The translations under genes were made by a program, and so were the position numbers. A DNA stretch of 64,000 nt from assembly GCF_000718985.1 (NCBI RefSeq), contig NZ_JODL01000031.1, forward strand, positions 1 to 64,000, in the 5' to 3' direction. A model generated the notes under the pieces. That model was not told the origin of the DNA. It worked only from the letters and a program-made list of their open reading frames with translations, and ran no database searches. Shown here one piece after another: positions 18,909 to 28,316 of the stretch; position 1 is the stretch's first letter, and the number at the start of each line of letters is the position of its first letter. Source of the stretch: Streptomyces megasporus (GTDB lineage: Bacteria; Actinomycetota; Actinomycetes; Streptomycetales; Streptomycetaceae).

Positions 18909-21584
18909 ATGCACGGTCCGCCCGCGGCTTCCTCTGCCGCCGAGGTCGCGCGTCCGGACGGGCTCACCGAGGAGGAGGCCGCCCGGCGGCTGGCGGAGGT
19001 GGGACGCAACGAGGTGGGGGAGGCTCCTCGGACGCCGTTGTGGGCGCGGGTGGTGGCGCAGTTGCGCGACCCGTTGATCCTGGTGCTGTTGGGGGCGGTG
19101 GTGCTGACGGTGTTCACCGGGGACTACAACGACGCCGTCGTCGTCGCCCTGGTGATCGTGGTGAACACCACGGTGGGTGTGGTGCAGGAGGTGCGTGCCG
19201 ACAACGCCATCGCCGCGTTGACGGCCCTGTCCGCCCCGGCGGCGCGGGTGGTGCGCGACGGCGCCGAGCGGGAGGTGCCGTCGGCCGAGGTGGTGCCGGG
19301 GGATGTGCTGTTGTTGGGGGAGGGCGACATCGTCCCGGCGGACGCGGAGCCGGCGCACTCCTCCGCGCTGCTGGTCGACGAGTCCGCGCTGACCGGCGAG
19401 TCGGTGCCGGTGGACAAGGACGTCCGGGCCGGGACGCCGGAGGCCGCCGAGCTCCGGGCCGGCACCGTCGTGGTGCGTGGGCGTGCGGTGGCCACCGTGA
19501 CCGCCACCGGGCCGCGCAGCGCGCTGGGCCGCATCGCCGTCCTGCTGCGTCCTCGTCGGGAACTCACCCCGTTGCAGCGTCGGTTGGCGGATCTGGGCCG
19601 GGTGCTGGCGGTGGTCACGGTGGGGTTGTGCGTGCTGGTCCTGGTGCTGGGGGTGGTGCGGGGGCAGTCCCTGGAGACCATGGCGGTCACGGCGATCAGC
19701 CTGGCGGTGGCGGCCGTCCCGGAGTCGCTGCCGGCGGTCGTCACGCTGGCGTTGGCGCTCGGTGCGCGGCGGATGGCGGCTCGCAACGCGCTGGTGAGGC
19801 GGTTGCCGGCGGTGGAGACCCTGGGGTCGGTCACCGTGTTGGCCACCGACAAGACCGGCACCCTCACCGAGGGGCGCATGGTGGTGGAGAAGGTGTGGAC
19901 CCCCGAGGGCACGGTCCGTTTCACCGGCACCGGGTACGGGCCGAGCGGGGAGGTGCTCTCCGGTGAGGGCCCGCCCGATCCGCGGGTGGCGGACGCGGCG
20001 CGGAGGTTGTTGGTGGCCGCCGCGCTGTGCAACGACGCGGCGCTGCGTCCCCCGGAGGAGGACGGGGGCGATTGGACGGCGCTCGGCGATCCCACCGAGG
20101 CGGCGCTGTTGGCGGCGGCGGACAAGGCCGGCGTCGGTCACGCCGAGTCGCGGCGGGCCCATCCCCGGATCGGGGAGGTGCCGTTCGACAGTCTCCGCAA
20201 GCGGATGACCACCGTTCACCGCGCGCCGTCGGGGGAGTCGGCGGTCTTCCTCAAGGGCGCGCCGGAGGCGGTGTTGAACGGGGTGTTCCTGGAGGAGGAC
20301 ACGCGGCGGTTGGAGCGCGCCCACCGGGAGGCCGCCGCGCTGTCGGCGGAGGGCTACCGTGTCCTGGCCGTGGCGTCGGGCCGCTCGGAGGGGGAGCCGG
20401 GCCGCTGGGAGGACGTCGAGCGGGGGCTGCGGCTGCTGGGTCTGGTGGCGATCAGCGATCCGCCCAGGGAGCCGGCCGCCGCCACGGTGGCGGCGTGCCG
20501 TGAGGCGGGCATCACCCCGGTGATGGTCACCGGGGACCATCCGGCCACCGCCCGCGCGATCGCCGCCCGGCTCGGCATCCTCGACGGCGACGGCGGCGGG
20601 GTGGGCGGTTCGGAGCCGTCGGGGACGCCGGAGGTGGTCACCGGCCGCACCCTGGCCGCCGGTGAGGTGCCCGACGCCTCGCGGGTGCGGGTGTTCGCCC
20701 GTACCGATCCGCAGCAGAAGGTGGACATCGTCCAAGCCTGGCAGGCGCGGGGAGCCGTCACGGCCATGACCGGCGACGGCGTCAACGACGGGCCGGCGCT
20801 GCGGCAGGCCGACATCGGCGTGGCGATGGGGCGGCGGGGCACCGAGGTGGCCCGGCAGGCCGCCGATCTGGTGCTGGCCGACGACGAGCTGCGGACGGTG
20901 GTCGCGGCGGTGGAGGAGGGGCGGCGGGTGTACGACAACATCCGCCGTTTCCTGCTCTACGGCATGGCCGGGGGCGCGGCGGAGATCCTGGTGATGCTGG
21001 TCGGCCCGTTCCTGGGGTTGACGGTTCCGCTGGCGGCGAGTCAGATCCTGTGGATCAATCTGCTCACCCATGGTCTGACGGGTGTGGCGATGGGCGCGGA
21101 GCCCGTTTCCGCGAACGCCATGCGCCGGCCGCCCAGGCCGCCCGACCAGCATGTGCTCGGCGACGGCCTGTGGTTGCGGATCGTGCGGTTGGCCGGGGTG
21201 GTCACCGCCGCGTCCCTGGCCGCGGCGGTGTGGGCCGAGGCGTCCGGGCAGCCCTGGCAGACGACGCTGTTCCTGTCGCTGTTGGCCGCTCAGCTCGGTG
21301 TGGTGCTGGGGTTGCGGGAGCGGCTGTTGACGCGGGAGAACCCGTTCCTGCCCGTGGCGGTGCTGGGTGCGGTCGGGCTGGGCGCCCTCACCGTCGTGGT
21401 GCCTCTCCTGCGGGGTGTGCTGCGCACCGAGCCGATCGGTGTGGCCGCGGTGGCGGTCGTGGTGGCCGTGGGCGTGGTCGGGTTCGCCTGGGCCCGGTTC
21501 GAGAGCCGCTTCACGCGCGGCGCCGGGTCCGGGCCCGGTGTGTCCGCGTCCGGGGGGCGGGAGGTGGTGGGGGCGGCCGTCTGA
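18909..21584 (+). CDS. P2-type cation-transporting ATPase (CtpF-like)
   Basis: ATG 18909 follows AGGAGG, giving 891 residues. Motifs come in order: actuator DESALTGESVPV, membrane helix AAVPESLPAVVTLALALGAR, phosphorylation loop ATDKTGTLTEG with Asp314, FLKGAPEAVL, MVTGDHPATARAIA and AMTGDGVNDGPALRQADIGV. PESLP in helix 4 and the order of domains place it with the Ca2+/Mn2+ (PMR1/SERCA-like) group. Mycobacterial CtpF, a DosR-regulon member, is the same type. The N-terminus is short with no metal-binding domain. It points toward the dehydrogenase gene, with a bidirectional terminator between the two. Confidence 0.92.
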   Translation: MHGPPAASSAAEVARPDGLTEEEAARRLAEVGRNEVGEAPRTPLWARVVAQLRDPLILVLLGAVVLTVFTGDYNDAVVVALVIVVNTTVGVVQEVRADNAIAALTALSAPAARVVRDGAEREVPSAEVVPGDVLLLGEGDIVPADAEPAHSSALLVDESALTGESVPVDKDVRAGTPEAAELRAGTVVVRGRAVATVTATGPRSALGRIAVLLRPRRELTPLQRRLADLGRVLAVVTVGLCVLVLVLGVVRGQSLETMAVTAISLAVAAVPESLPAVVTLALALGARRMAARNALVRRLPAVETLGSVTVLATDKTGTLTEGRMVVEKVWTPEGTVRFTGTGYGPSGEVLSGEGPPDPRVADAARRLLVAAALCNDAALRPPEEDGGDWTALGDPTEAALLAAADKAGVGHAESRRAHPRIGEVPFDSLRKRMTTVHRAPSGESAVFLKGAPEAVLNGVFLEEDTRRLERAHREAAALSAEGYRVLAVASGRSEGEPGRWEDVERGLRLLGLVAISDPPREPAAATVAACREAGITPVMVTGDHPATARAIAARLGILDGDGGGVGGSEPSGTPEVVTGRTLAAGEVPDASRVRVFARTDPQQKVDIVQAWQARGAVTAMTGDGVNDGPALRQADIGVAMGRRGTEVARQAADLVLADDELRTVVAAVEEGRRVYDNIRRFLLYGMAGGAAEILVMLVGPFLGLTVPLAASQILWINLLTHGLTGVAMGAEPVSANAMRRPPRPPDQHVLGDGLWLRIVRLAGVVTAASLAAAVWAEASGQPWQTTLFLSLLAAQLGVVLGLRERLLTRENPFLPVAVLGAVGLGALTVVVPLLRGVLRTEPIGVAAVAVVVAVGVVGFAWARFESRFTRGAGSGPGVSASGGREVVGAAV

Positions 21585-21593
21585 TGGTCGGTC

Positions 21594-21632
21594 CCGGTGC
21601 GGTCGCGCCCGCGGCGGGCGCGCCCGCACCGG
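21594..21632. terminator. Bidirectional terminator between the cation ATPase and dehydrogenase genes
   Basis: Arms 21594-21611 and 21615-21632 form an 18-bp stem with one mismatch and a 3-base loop. It fills the gap between two converging stops. Confidence 0.75.
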
Positions 21633-22655
21633 TCAGGCGGGGGGAGGGACCAGGGTGTTCTCGCCGGTGCGGCCGGCCAGGTGGTCCTCGACGTTGCGGG
21701 CGGTGGCGGCCACGATCTGGCCGACGGCGTCGCGGGTGAAGTAGGCCTGGTGGGAGCTGACCAGGACGTTGCGGAAGGTCATCAGCCGTGCGAGGACGTC
21801 GTCGGTCATCACGTCCATCGAGCGGTCGAAGAAGAACACCCCCGCCTCCTCCTCGTAGACGTCCAGGCCCACGCCGTCGAGCCGGCCCGCCCGCAGGGTC
21901 TCCACCAGGGCCTGGGCGTCGATCAGTCCGCCGCGACTGGTGTTGATCAGGATGGCGTCGTCCTTCATCCGGGCCAGGGCGTCGGCGTCCACCACGTGGT
22001 GGGTGTCGGGCAGCAGCGGCAGGTGGAGGCTGATCAGGTCGGCCTCGGCGAACAGCCGGTCCCGTTCGACGTACTCCATGCCCAGCTCCAGGCATGCGGG
22101 GTCCTGGGCGATGTCGGAGCCCAGCAGTCGCATGCCGAAGCCGGAGGCGATCCGGGCGAAGGCGGTGCCGATCTTCCCGGTGCCCAGCACGCCGGCGGTG
22201 CGTCCGTGGAAGTCGCGTCCCAGCAGGCCGTTGAGGCGGAAGTCGAAGTCGCGGGTGCGGGCCACGGACCTGGCCACCCTGCGGTTGACCGCGAGGGCCA
22301 GGGCCCAGGCGAACTCGGCCACCGAGTAGGGGGAGTAGGACGACACGCGGGCGACGGACAGGCCCTCCTCCCGGGCCGCGGTCAGGTCGATGTTGTTGTA
22401 GCCGGTGGCGCGTTGGGTGATCAGCTTCGTGCCGCCGCGTGCCAGGGCCGTCAGGACCTCCGCGTCCAGGACGTCGTTGACGCTGCTGCAGACGACCTCG
22501 CAGCCGGCGGCGGTCGAGACGGTGTCCCGGTCGAGCACCAGGTCCAGGCAGCGCAGGCGGTGCCGGTCGTCGAACGCCTCTTCCAGCAGGGGGCGTTCGT
22601 CGGCGACGACTCCGTAGGCGACGATGTCCAGTGCCCTGCCCGCCGTGTCGCTCAC
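21633..22655 (-). CDS. D-2-hydroxyacid (D-lactate) dehydrogenase
   Basis: I choose GTG 22655, which has GGAGG five bases upstream; GTG 22667 is possible. The 340-residue protein has the NAD fold VLGTGKIGTAFARIASGFGM, catalytic-side motifs GYNNIDLTAA, LINTSRGGLIDAQAL (Arg), DVYEEE (Glu) and SSHQAYFT (His). FFFDRS with VMTDDVLARL is typical of the D-lactate dehydrogenase branch (LdhA-like). NADH reoxidation during oxygen limitation would suit its position at the right edge of the stress island. Confidence 0.9.
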   Translation of the reverse strand: MSDTAGRALDIVAYGVVADERPLLEEAFDDRHRLRCLDLVLDRDTVSTAAGCEVVCSSVNDVLDAEVLTALARGGTKLITQRATGYNNIDLTAAREEGLSVARVSSYSPYSVAEFAWALALAVNRRVARSVARTRDFDFRLNGLLGRDFHGRTAGVLGTGKIGTAFARIASGFGMRLLGSDIAQDPACLELGMEYVERDRLFAEADLISLHLPLLPDTHHVVDADALARMKDDAILINTSRGGLIDAQALVETLRAGRLDGVGLDVYEEEAGVFFFDRSMDVMTDDVLARLMTFRNVLVSSHQAYFTRDAVGQIVAATARNVEDHLAGRTGENTLVPPPA

Positions 22656-22846
22656 CGTTTCCTCCACGCTGTCTCCCTGTGCCGTCCGCGTCCGGGCCCG
22701 GGGCGCCCCCGGGGTCGTCGGGGGGGCGGTACCCGCCGGTGGCCGCCGGCGAACCCGCCCCGTGGAGTCTTCCGTGACCCGTGCCCGCTCTCCCAGGGCC
22801 GAACGGGGCACGCGGGGTCGGTGCCCGTGCGGGGGGCGCCGCCCGG
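22656..22846. other. Short intergenic strip, no gene
   Basis: The strip carries only the upstream region of the dehydrogenase gene, with C- and G-rich runs around 22700-22730, and the space after the amidase stop. No gene is seen. Confidence 0.4.
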
Positions 22847-23368
22847 TCAGGGGCGGGAGCGGGGTTCCAGGGAGCCGTCCCGCACGTGGGAGGAGAGCCG
22901 TCCCGGGCAGGAGGTGGCCGTGTGGTCGGCGTGCCGGTTGATCGCGTCGCCCGCGCCGCCGACGTCGCGGAGGTGGGCGATCGACCAGCGCAGGGCGTCC
23001 AGGAGCGGGTCGGTGACGGGGTCGTAGTGGGAGGAGGTGCCGCCGGTGAGCGAGCACACCGCGTACCAGTTCTGGTTGCCGGAGGCGGAGCCGTTGGCGG
23101 CGGTCCGCACGCCCGGTCCCCGGCCCTCGAAGACGTGGCCGTGGACGCACACCAGGTGGGTGTAGGCGATGTCGCCCCACCCGTTGGTGTTCATGTGGTG
23201 GTCCTGGATGCCGCGTACCTGGCGGGCGCAGTCGCGGTGTTCGGAGCAGGCGACGGGTGAGGCTCCCACGTGGTGGATGGTGACGCCGCCTTTCCCGGGG
23301 GTGATGTCGGTGGGCCGGTTCCGGGCGGGGCGGGCTCCCCAGGCCGAGCGGGGGACGAAGAGGGCCAT
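22847..23368 (-). CDS. PGRP-type N-acetylmuramoyl-L-alanine amidase without its own signal peptide
   Basis: ATG 23368 gives 173 residues that begin directly at the catalytic domain (MALFVPRSAWGARPARNRPT). GVTIHHVGAS supplies the first zinc His, and INRHADHTATSCPG the second His and the Cys ligand; AYTHLVCVHGHVFEGRGPG is the PGRP core. The enzyme cleaves the lactyl-amide bond of peptidoglycan and is normally secreted. Here the start overlaps the stop of a separate frame that encodes a Tat signal (TGATG). Either the two are coupled and the enzyme stays inside, or a frameshift splits one secreted protein. Confidence 0.8.
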   Translation of the reverse strand: MALFVPRSAWGARPARNRPTDITPGKGGVTIHHVGASPVACSEHRDCARQVRGIQDHHMNTNGWGDIAYTHLVCVHGHVFEGRGPGVRTAANGSASGNQNWYAVCSLTGGTSSHYDPVTDPLLDALRWSIAHLRDVGGAGDAINRHADHTATSCPGRLSSHVRDGSLEPRSRP

Positions 23369-23580
23369 CAGGTGTCCGCCCGGTCCAGGTCGCACCGGAC
23401 GCCCGCGTCGGGGGGTTCGTCGCAGACGTCGTCCGGGGGTCGGGGAGGGACGGGTGCGGGGGTGTGGGGGGTGGTGGGTGCCGTGCCGTGGGCCGGGGTG
23501 GGGAGGGCGGTCGCGCCGGCGGCGACCGCCGTCCTGCCGGCCAGGTTGAGGAAGCCGCGTCGCGTCGGTCTGGGGGACAA
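23368..23580 (-). CDS. Tat-signal-bearing short ORF directly before the amidase
   Basis: The 70-residue frame reads MSPRPTRRGFLNLAGRTAVA, a twin-arginine signal (RRGFLNLAG) with a hydrophobic core and a cleavage region near PAHG. A Pro/Thr-rich linker and VCDEPPDAGVRCDLDRADT end it at the amidase start. Signal plus linker is what a secreted amidase of this type should have at its N-terminus, so I read it as the detached head of the same gene. The alternative is a tiny exported two-cysteine peptide. Confidence 0.55.
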   Translation of the reverse strand: MSPRPTRRGFLNLAGRTAVAAGATALPTPAHGTAPTTPHTPAPVPPRPPDDVCDEPPDAGVRCDLDRADT

Positions 23581-23897
23581 GGTCGTTCTCCTGCCGCGGA
23601 AACGAGGGTGGGGTCCGAGGGTGGGGTCGGCGCCGGCCCGTGCCTCCGCCGGTGGAAGGGGGCGTTCCGGGGCGGTGGAGGGGGGTGGCGCTCGTCGGGT
23701 GCGGTGCTCGGGGGCCTACCCGCCGATTCGGGCGTCAGGCTCGCCCGTACCGGTGATGTGCGCGGCCGCCCACTGGACGCCTCGGTGGGGCTCGGCGGGG
23801 AGTGCAAGGTTTCGGCAAGGAGGTTGCAGGAAAACGGCCCGCGTCCACGGGCACCTCCACTCCGACGCAGCAACCCGTCGACACATGGGGGAAGTTC
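23581..23897. other. Divergent upstream region, no gene
   Basis: This is a 317-base gap between the Tat ORF (left) and the glycosyltransferase-like gene (right). AT-richer bases at about 23815-23840 are the likeliest promoter area. I see no coding frame or strong repeat. Confidence 0.35.
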
Positions 23898-25145
23898 ATG
23901 TCCGCTTCGAGCAGGCGCACGGAGCCTGCCGTGATCCAGCAGGGCCAGTGGCTCACCCGGACCGGCTGCAAGAGGGTCCTGGCCGTCGCGCACACCATGA
24001 CCTACGTGCACCGCTTGCGCGAGGTCGTCTCGCTCCTGGAGTCCGATCTGCGGATCCAGGTGGTCTTCACCGTCGCGCCGCACGCTTTCGGCGGCGGCGT
24101 GGCCCGGCACCTGCGGAACCTGGGCATCGACGTGGTGCCGTGGGAGAAGGCGGTGGGTGCCCGGTTCGACCTGGCCCTGGCCGCGGGTTCTCAGGGAATC
24201 GACCAGGTGCGGGCGCCCGTGGTGCGCATGCCGCACGGTGTCGGTCACATCAAGCCGCTGCGCGGCGTGGAGGACGGCGAGGCGGGCCCGGCGCGCGTGC
24301 CGGGCATGCTCAGCCGCCGCCATCTGATGCGCGACGGCAAGGTGGTTCCCACGGCGATCGTGCTCGCGCACGAGCGGCACCTTCGGCAGTTGGAGCGCTC
24401 CTGCCCCGAAGCGGTGCCGAGGGCCGTGGTCGTCGGCGACCCCGGGCACGACCGGATCGTCGCCAGCCTGCCGCACCGGGAACGGTACCGGCGCGCCCTC
24501 GGGTTGACCGAGGGGCGGAAGCTGGTGCTGTTCACCTCCACGTGGGGCCCGTCCTCGTCCTTCGGGCGTTTCGAGGCGTTGCTGCCGAGGCTGCTGGGCG
24601 AGCTTCCCCGGAAGAGGTATCGCACGGCGCTTCTGGTCCATCCCAATGTCTGGGCGGGACACGGAGGGTGGCAGGTCCGGGCGTGGTTGGCCGCCTGCCG
24701 CCGTCGGGGGCTGGCGCTCCTGCCGCCGGACACCGACTGGTACGCGCCGCTGGTCGCCGCGGACTTCATCGTCGGCGACCACGGGTCGGTGACGGCCTAC
24801 GGCACGTTGACGGGCGCTCCCATCCTGCTGGACCGCGATCCCGGCGAGGAGATCTTGCCGGGATCGCCGGCGGCGCACCTCGCCCGTGTCGCGCCCGCGC
24901 TGTCGCCGCTGCATCCTCTGGAGGGGCAACTGCGGTACGCGGCCGAGGAGTACCGGCCGCGGGAGTACCGGCGTGTCGCGGCGGGGCTCACCTCCGAGCC
25001 CGGTCGTTTCAACCGTCTCATGCGCCGGCTGGTGTACCGGCTGCTGGGCCTGGCCGAGCCGGCGTACGAACCCGTCACCGAGCCGGCCGCCGTGCCGGCG
25101 CCACTGGACCACGGGGGGACGCCGGTGCCGGGGGTTCCGGCGTGA
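23898..25145 (+). CDS. GT-B/CDP-glycerol transferase-like protein of unknown function
   Basis: ATG 23898 follows GGGGAAG, giving 415 residues. RVLAVAHTMTYVHRLREVVS begins an N-terminal Rossmann-like half. VVRMPHGVGHIKPLRG, VVGDPGHDRIVASLPHRERY and LVLFTSTWGPSSSFGRFEAL follow, then ALLVHPNVWAGHGGWQVRAW and VAADFIVGDHGSVTAYGTL. The GDHGSVT element near the C-terminus resembles the nucleotide-sugar or CDP-glycerol site of GT-B enzymes. I recall similar uncharacterised Streptomyces proteins but no assigned substrate. It overlaps the next gene (GTGA), so the two should act together. Confidence 0.6.
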   Translation: MSASSRRTEPAVIQQGQWLTRTGCKRVLAVAHTMTYVHRLREVVSLLESDLRIQVVFTVAPHAFGGGVARHLRNLGIDVVPWEKAVGARFDLALAAGSQGIDQVRAPVVRMPHGVGHIKPLRGVEDGEAGPARVPGMLSRRHLMRDGKVVPTAIVLAHERHLRQLERSCPEAVPRAVVVGDPGHDRIVASLPHRERYRRALGLTEGRKLVLFTSTWGPSSSFGRFEALLPRLLGELPRKRYRTALLVHPNVWAGHGGWQVRAWLAACRRRGLALLPPDTDWYAPLVAADFIVGDHGSVTAYGTLTGAPILLDRDPGEEILPGSPAAHLARVAPALSPLHPLEGQLRYAAEEYRPREYRRVAAGLTSEPGRFNRLMRRLVYRLLGLAEPAYEPVTEPAAVPAPLDHGGTPVPGVPA

Positions 25146-25651
25146 CGCCCGTGGTCCGCACCCGGGTCGCGGTGCTGTCGTCCGCCGGCATGTGGGTCAC
25201 GGTGGTGCGCACGGCGCCCCCGCCGTACCGTTCGGCGGTCACCGAGCCCTTCGCCGACGTCCACGTGTGCGCGGACCCCGACCGGCGGGAGGACGTCCGC
25301 TGGCACGAGTACGCGGACGTCCTCGGCGGCAGCCGTCCGCTCCCCGCTCGGTGGGCCGAGCGCCGGGTGGCCGACGTGCTGGACCGTCACCCGGGGTGTC
25401 TGGTGGCGGCCGTGCCGCGCGCGGACGGCGGCTGTGTGGCCGGCGTCCGTGACGGCCGGTTGCTGGTGGCACTGCCCGTGGGCGGGGCGGCTTTGTCGGT
25501 GCGGCGGTGGTCGGCGTTCGCCTCGCTCCTGCACTCCTGGCTGGTGGCGGGGCACTCCGTGGACGTCCTGCGCACCGTGGTCCTGGACGGTGGGGCCGGC
25601 AGGGCCGGTGCGGGGCGTGGTGCGGCGCGGGTGCGTGTCGTGCGGCTGTGA
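25142..25651 (+). CDS. Hypothetical protein coupled to the GT-like gene
   Basis: GTG 25142 overlaps the previous stop. The 169 residues show TRVAVLSSAGMWVTVVRTAP, a short acidic-basic middle (CADPDRREDVRWHEYADVLG) and LLVALPVGGAALSVRRWSAF. There is no signal peptide, membrane helix or known motif. The coupling is the only clue to its role. A bidirectional terminator follows. Confidence 0.6.
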   Translation: MTPVVRTRVAVLSSAGMWVTVVRTAPPPYRSAVTEPFADVHVCADPDRREDVRWHEYADVLGGSRPLPARWAERRVADVLDRHPGCLVAAVPRADGGCVAGVRDGRLLVALPVGGAALSVRRWSAFASLLHSWLVAGHSVDVLRTVVLDGGAGRAGAGRGAARVRVVRL

Positions 25652-25653
25652 GG

Positions 25654-25683
25654 CCGGCCCGTCGGGTCAGGCCGACGGGCCGG
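25654..25683. terminator. Bidirectional terminator between convergent genes
   Basis: A perfect 12-bp stem (25654-25665 with 25672-25683) and a 6-base loop overlap the stop of the NB-ARC gene and follow the stop of the coupled hypothetical gene. Confidence 0.7.
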
Positions 25684-28083
25684 GGGGATCGGCTCCGGCG
25701 TCCGGCGCCCGGAGCCGGTCCTCCAGCCGCCGCGCGTTCGAGGGGCTGAGAGGCCGGTAGATGTCCAGGGCGCGTCGGAACAGCTCTCGGGCTTGGTCCT
25801 CCTCGCCCGAGCGGCGGGCCGCGAGCCCGAGCAGTTCCAGGGCGCGGGCCTGCCAGTGTGCCGAGCCGGTCTCGCGGAAGTCGGCGAGCGCCTTCCACAG
25901 GTGCTCCCGGCCGCCCACGGGGTCGCCCGCGCACGCGGTGGCGTGGCCGAGGAGGGCCAAGGCCCGGGCGGCGTCGTAAGTGTCGCCGACCGCCCTCAGA
26001 TCGGCGTACGCCCGGGACAGGTGTCCGATGGCCGGGCCGTGGTCGTCGCGGGCCAGCGCGGTCTCGCCCAGGCACAGCCGTGACAGTGCGGCGCCGCGCC
26101 CGTATCCGATGGACTCGCGCAGCGCGAGGGCGCGGGTGAAGTACGCCTCGGCGTCGTCGAGCCGGCCGGCGCGCAGCCGCGCGTTGCCGAGCCCGTTGAG
26201 CGCCTGGGCCTGCCCGCGTACGTCCCCGTCCTCCTCGGCGTGCCGCAGTGCCCGCTCGTACCAGTCGGCCGCCTCCTCGATCCGGCCGGCGTCCCGCAGC
26301 CCGTTGCCGCCCGAGGTGAGCATCCGCCCCACGGCCTCCCGGTCCCCGTCCCGTCGGGCGGCGGCCAGGCCGACGGTGTGGGCCTCGATCCACATCTCGG
26401 TGGGGCGCAGCCGCAGGAACAGCGGCCACATCGCGTCCACGAGCTGCCAGGTGGTCGCGTCCCACCCGGCCTCGTCGCTGAGCCGGACCGCCGCCATCAG
26501 GGTGTTCCGGCGGGTGTCCAGCCAGGCCAGCGCCGTCTCGCCGTCCCCGAAGGGGGCGCCGACGGTGGGCGGGTGGGCGTAGTTCCGGGCGAGTCTGCGA
26601 TGGACGGGAGAGAGGATCGCCTCGGCCGCCGTGGCCGTGGCCAGGCACCAGTCCACGAATCGTCGGGCCACCTCCCGGCGGGCCGCGGGGTTCTCCTCGG
26701 CCTCGCCGCGCTGGGCGGCGTGGAGGCGGACCAGGTCGTGGAAGCGGAGGCTGTCCGAACCGGCGTCCTCCAGGAGGTTGGTCTCCACCAGCAGGTCCAG
26801 CGCCCGCTCGGCCTCCTCGACCGGCAGGTCGCAGGACGCGGCGGCCAGGGGCGTGTCGTAGTGAGTGACGGGCAGCGTTCCCAGTCGCCGGTAGACCCGG
26901 GCGGCGTCCTCGGGCAGCGCGCGGTAGGACTCGTCCAGGGCGGTGCGGACGGCCGCCTCGCCCTCCACCCGTAACGCCTCCAGCGGCCCACGGCCCCGGT
27001 CCAGGGCGGCGGCCAGCGCGGACAGCGGCTGCCGGGGCCGTGCCGCCAGGTGGGCGGCGGCCAGGCTCACCGCCAGGGGCAGGAAGGCGCCAGCCGGACG
27101 ACGCGGTGGGCGGTCTCGGGGTCGCGGGCCACCCGCTCGCCGCCCCCGTGGCGGAGCAGGTCCAGGGCCGCGTCCGGTTCCAGGGCTCGTAGGTGGTGGA
27201 CCGCCGCGCCGTCGACGACGAGGCCGGTCAGTCGCTGCCGGCTGGTGACGACGACGAGGCTGTCGGACATCCCGGGCACCAGCGGCCGTACCTGCGCGGC
27301 GGTGTAGGCGTTGTCGAGGAGGACGGTCAGGCGCAGATCGGCGGTGACCGAACGCCAGAGCGCGACCTGCTCGGTCAGGTTGCCGGGCACGGTCGTCACG
27401 CCCAGGGCGCGCAGGAAGCGGTCGAGGACGTCGGCGGGCCGGGTCGGGCCGGTGGGCGCGTAGCCTCCCAGGTCCGCGTAGAGCTGGCCGTCGGGGAACT
27501 CCTCGGTGAGGTCGCCCAGCCAGCGGGAGGCGAGCGTGGTCTTGCCCACCCCCGCCGGGCCGCTGATCACCACGAGTCGCGGCGCGGGACGGGGGTGGGC
27601 CGCGCGCAGCGCCTCCAGGTCCGCCAAGTCCTCCGCGCGGCCGGCGAAGTGTGCTGTGAGGGGCGGGAGTTGGCGGGGGGTGGGCGGGCGCTGCGGGGTG
27701 GCGGGGGTCTGGTGCACGTGGATGCCGCCGTGGATGTCCCGGGCCTGCACGGTCGGCCCGTGGAGCAGGGCGTGGCCGCCGATGCTGTTCGTGTGGCCTC
27801 CGGTGGGCCCGTGAGGCGGGGGGTGTGCCCTCAGCCAGATGCGCAGGGCGTCGAGCAGCCGGCTGTCGCGGTCCGCCCGTCGAGCCAGGGCGGTGGCGAG
27901 ATAACGTGCGTCCGGCGGGGGTTCGTCCTCCGCCACGTGGCCCGCCATGGCCGGTTCCGCGTCCGGCCCGGCCGCGTGGCGCAGAACGTGCTCCAGCGCG
28001 GCGCGGGCCTCCCGCGCCCGCCCGTCCCCGTCGGCCGCCAGGGCCCATGCGAGGGCGTTCACCAGCACTTCCCTGCCCGGCAC
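25667..28083 (-). pseudogene. NB-ARC/TPR STAND protein broken by a one-base frameshift
   Basis: Reading left from GTG 28083 the protein runs VNALAWALAADGDGRARE, NSIGGHALLHGPTVQARD, FAGRAEDLADLEALRAAHP, then the NTPase VISGPAGVGKTTLASRWLGD (P-loop) and LRLTVLLDNAYTAAQVRPL (Walker B), and stops after AHRVVRLAPSCPWR. The next frame continues at once with LPLAVSLAAAHLAARP, the NB-ARC GLPLA motif, then winged-helix and TPR repeats to 25667. One missing base near 27086-27092 restores an 805-residue protein. A TTA codon occurs at 26974-26972. Apart from the shift it looks intact, so a recent mutation or a read error is possible. GTG 28068 and 28062 are other starts. Confidence 0.75.
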
Positions 28084-28316
28084 CGGTCCCCCCGACCCCC
28101 TTTCCGGTGTGCTCCCGAGGTGGCGGCGAGTTCTTGCACAGCCGCTTCCGATCCGCAACCCCTGACCCGATGAATTCCCCATGGGGACGACACTCGATCG
28201 CACCTGCCGCGGATCTGACCGGTTTTCAGCCGATGTCCCGATGCTCTCTGGATGACCGCGGTGACGCGCTGCCATGCTTCTGTCACCGCGGGGCGGTACC
28301 GGCGAGAGGGGCGCTG

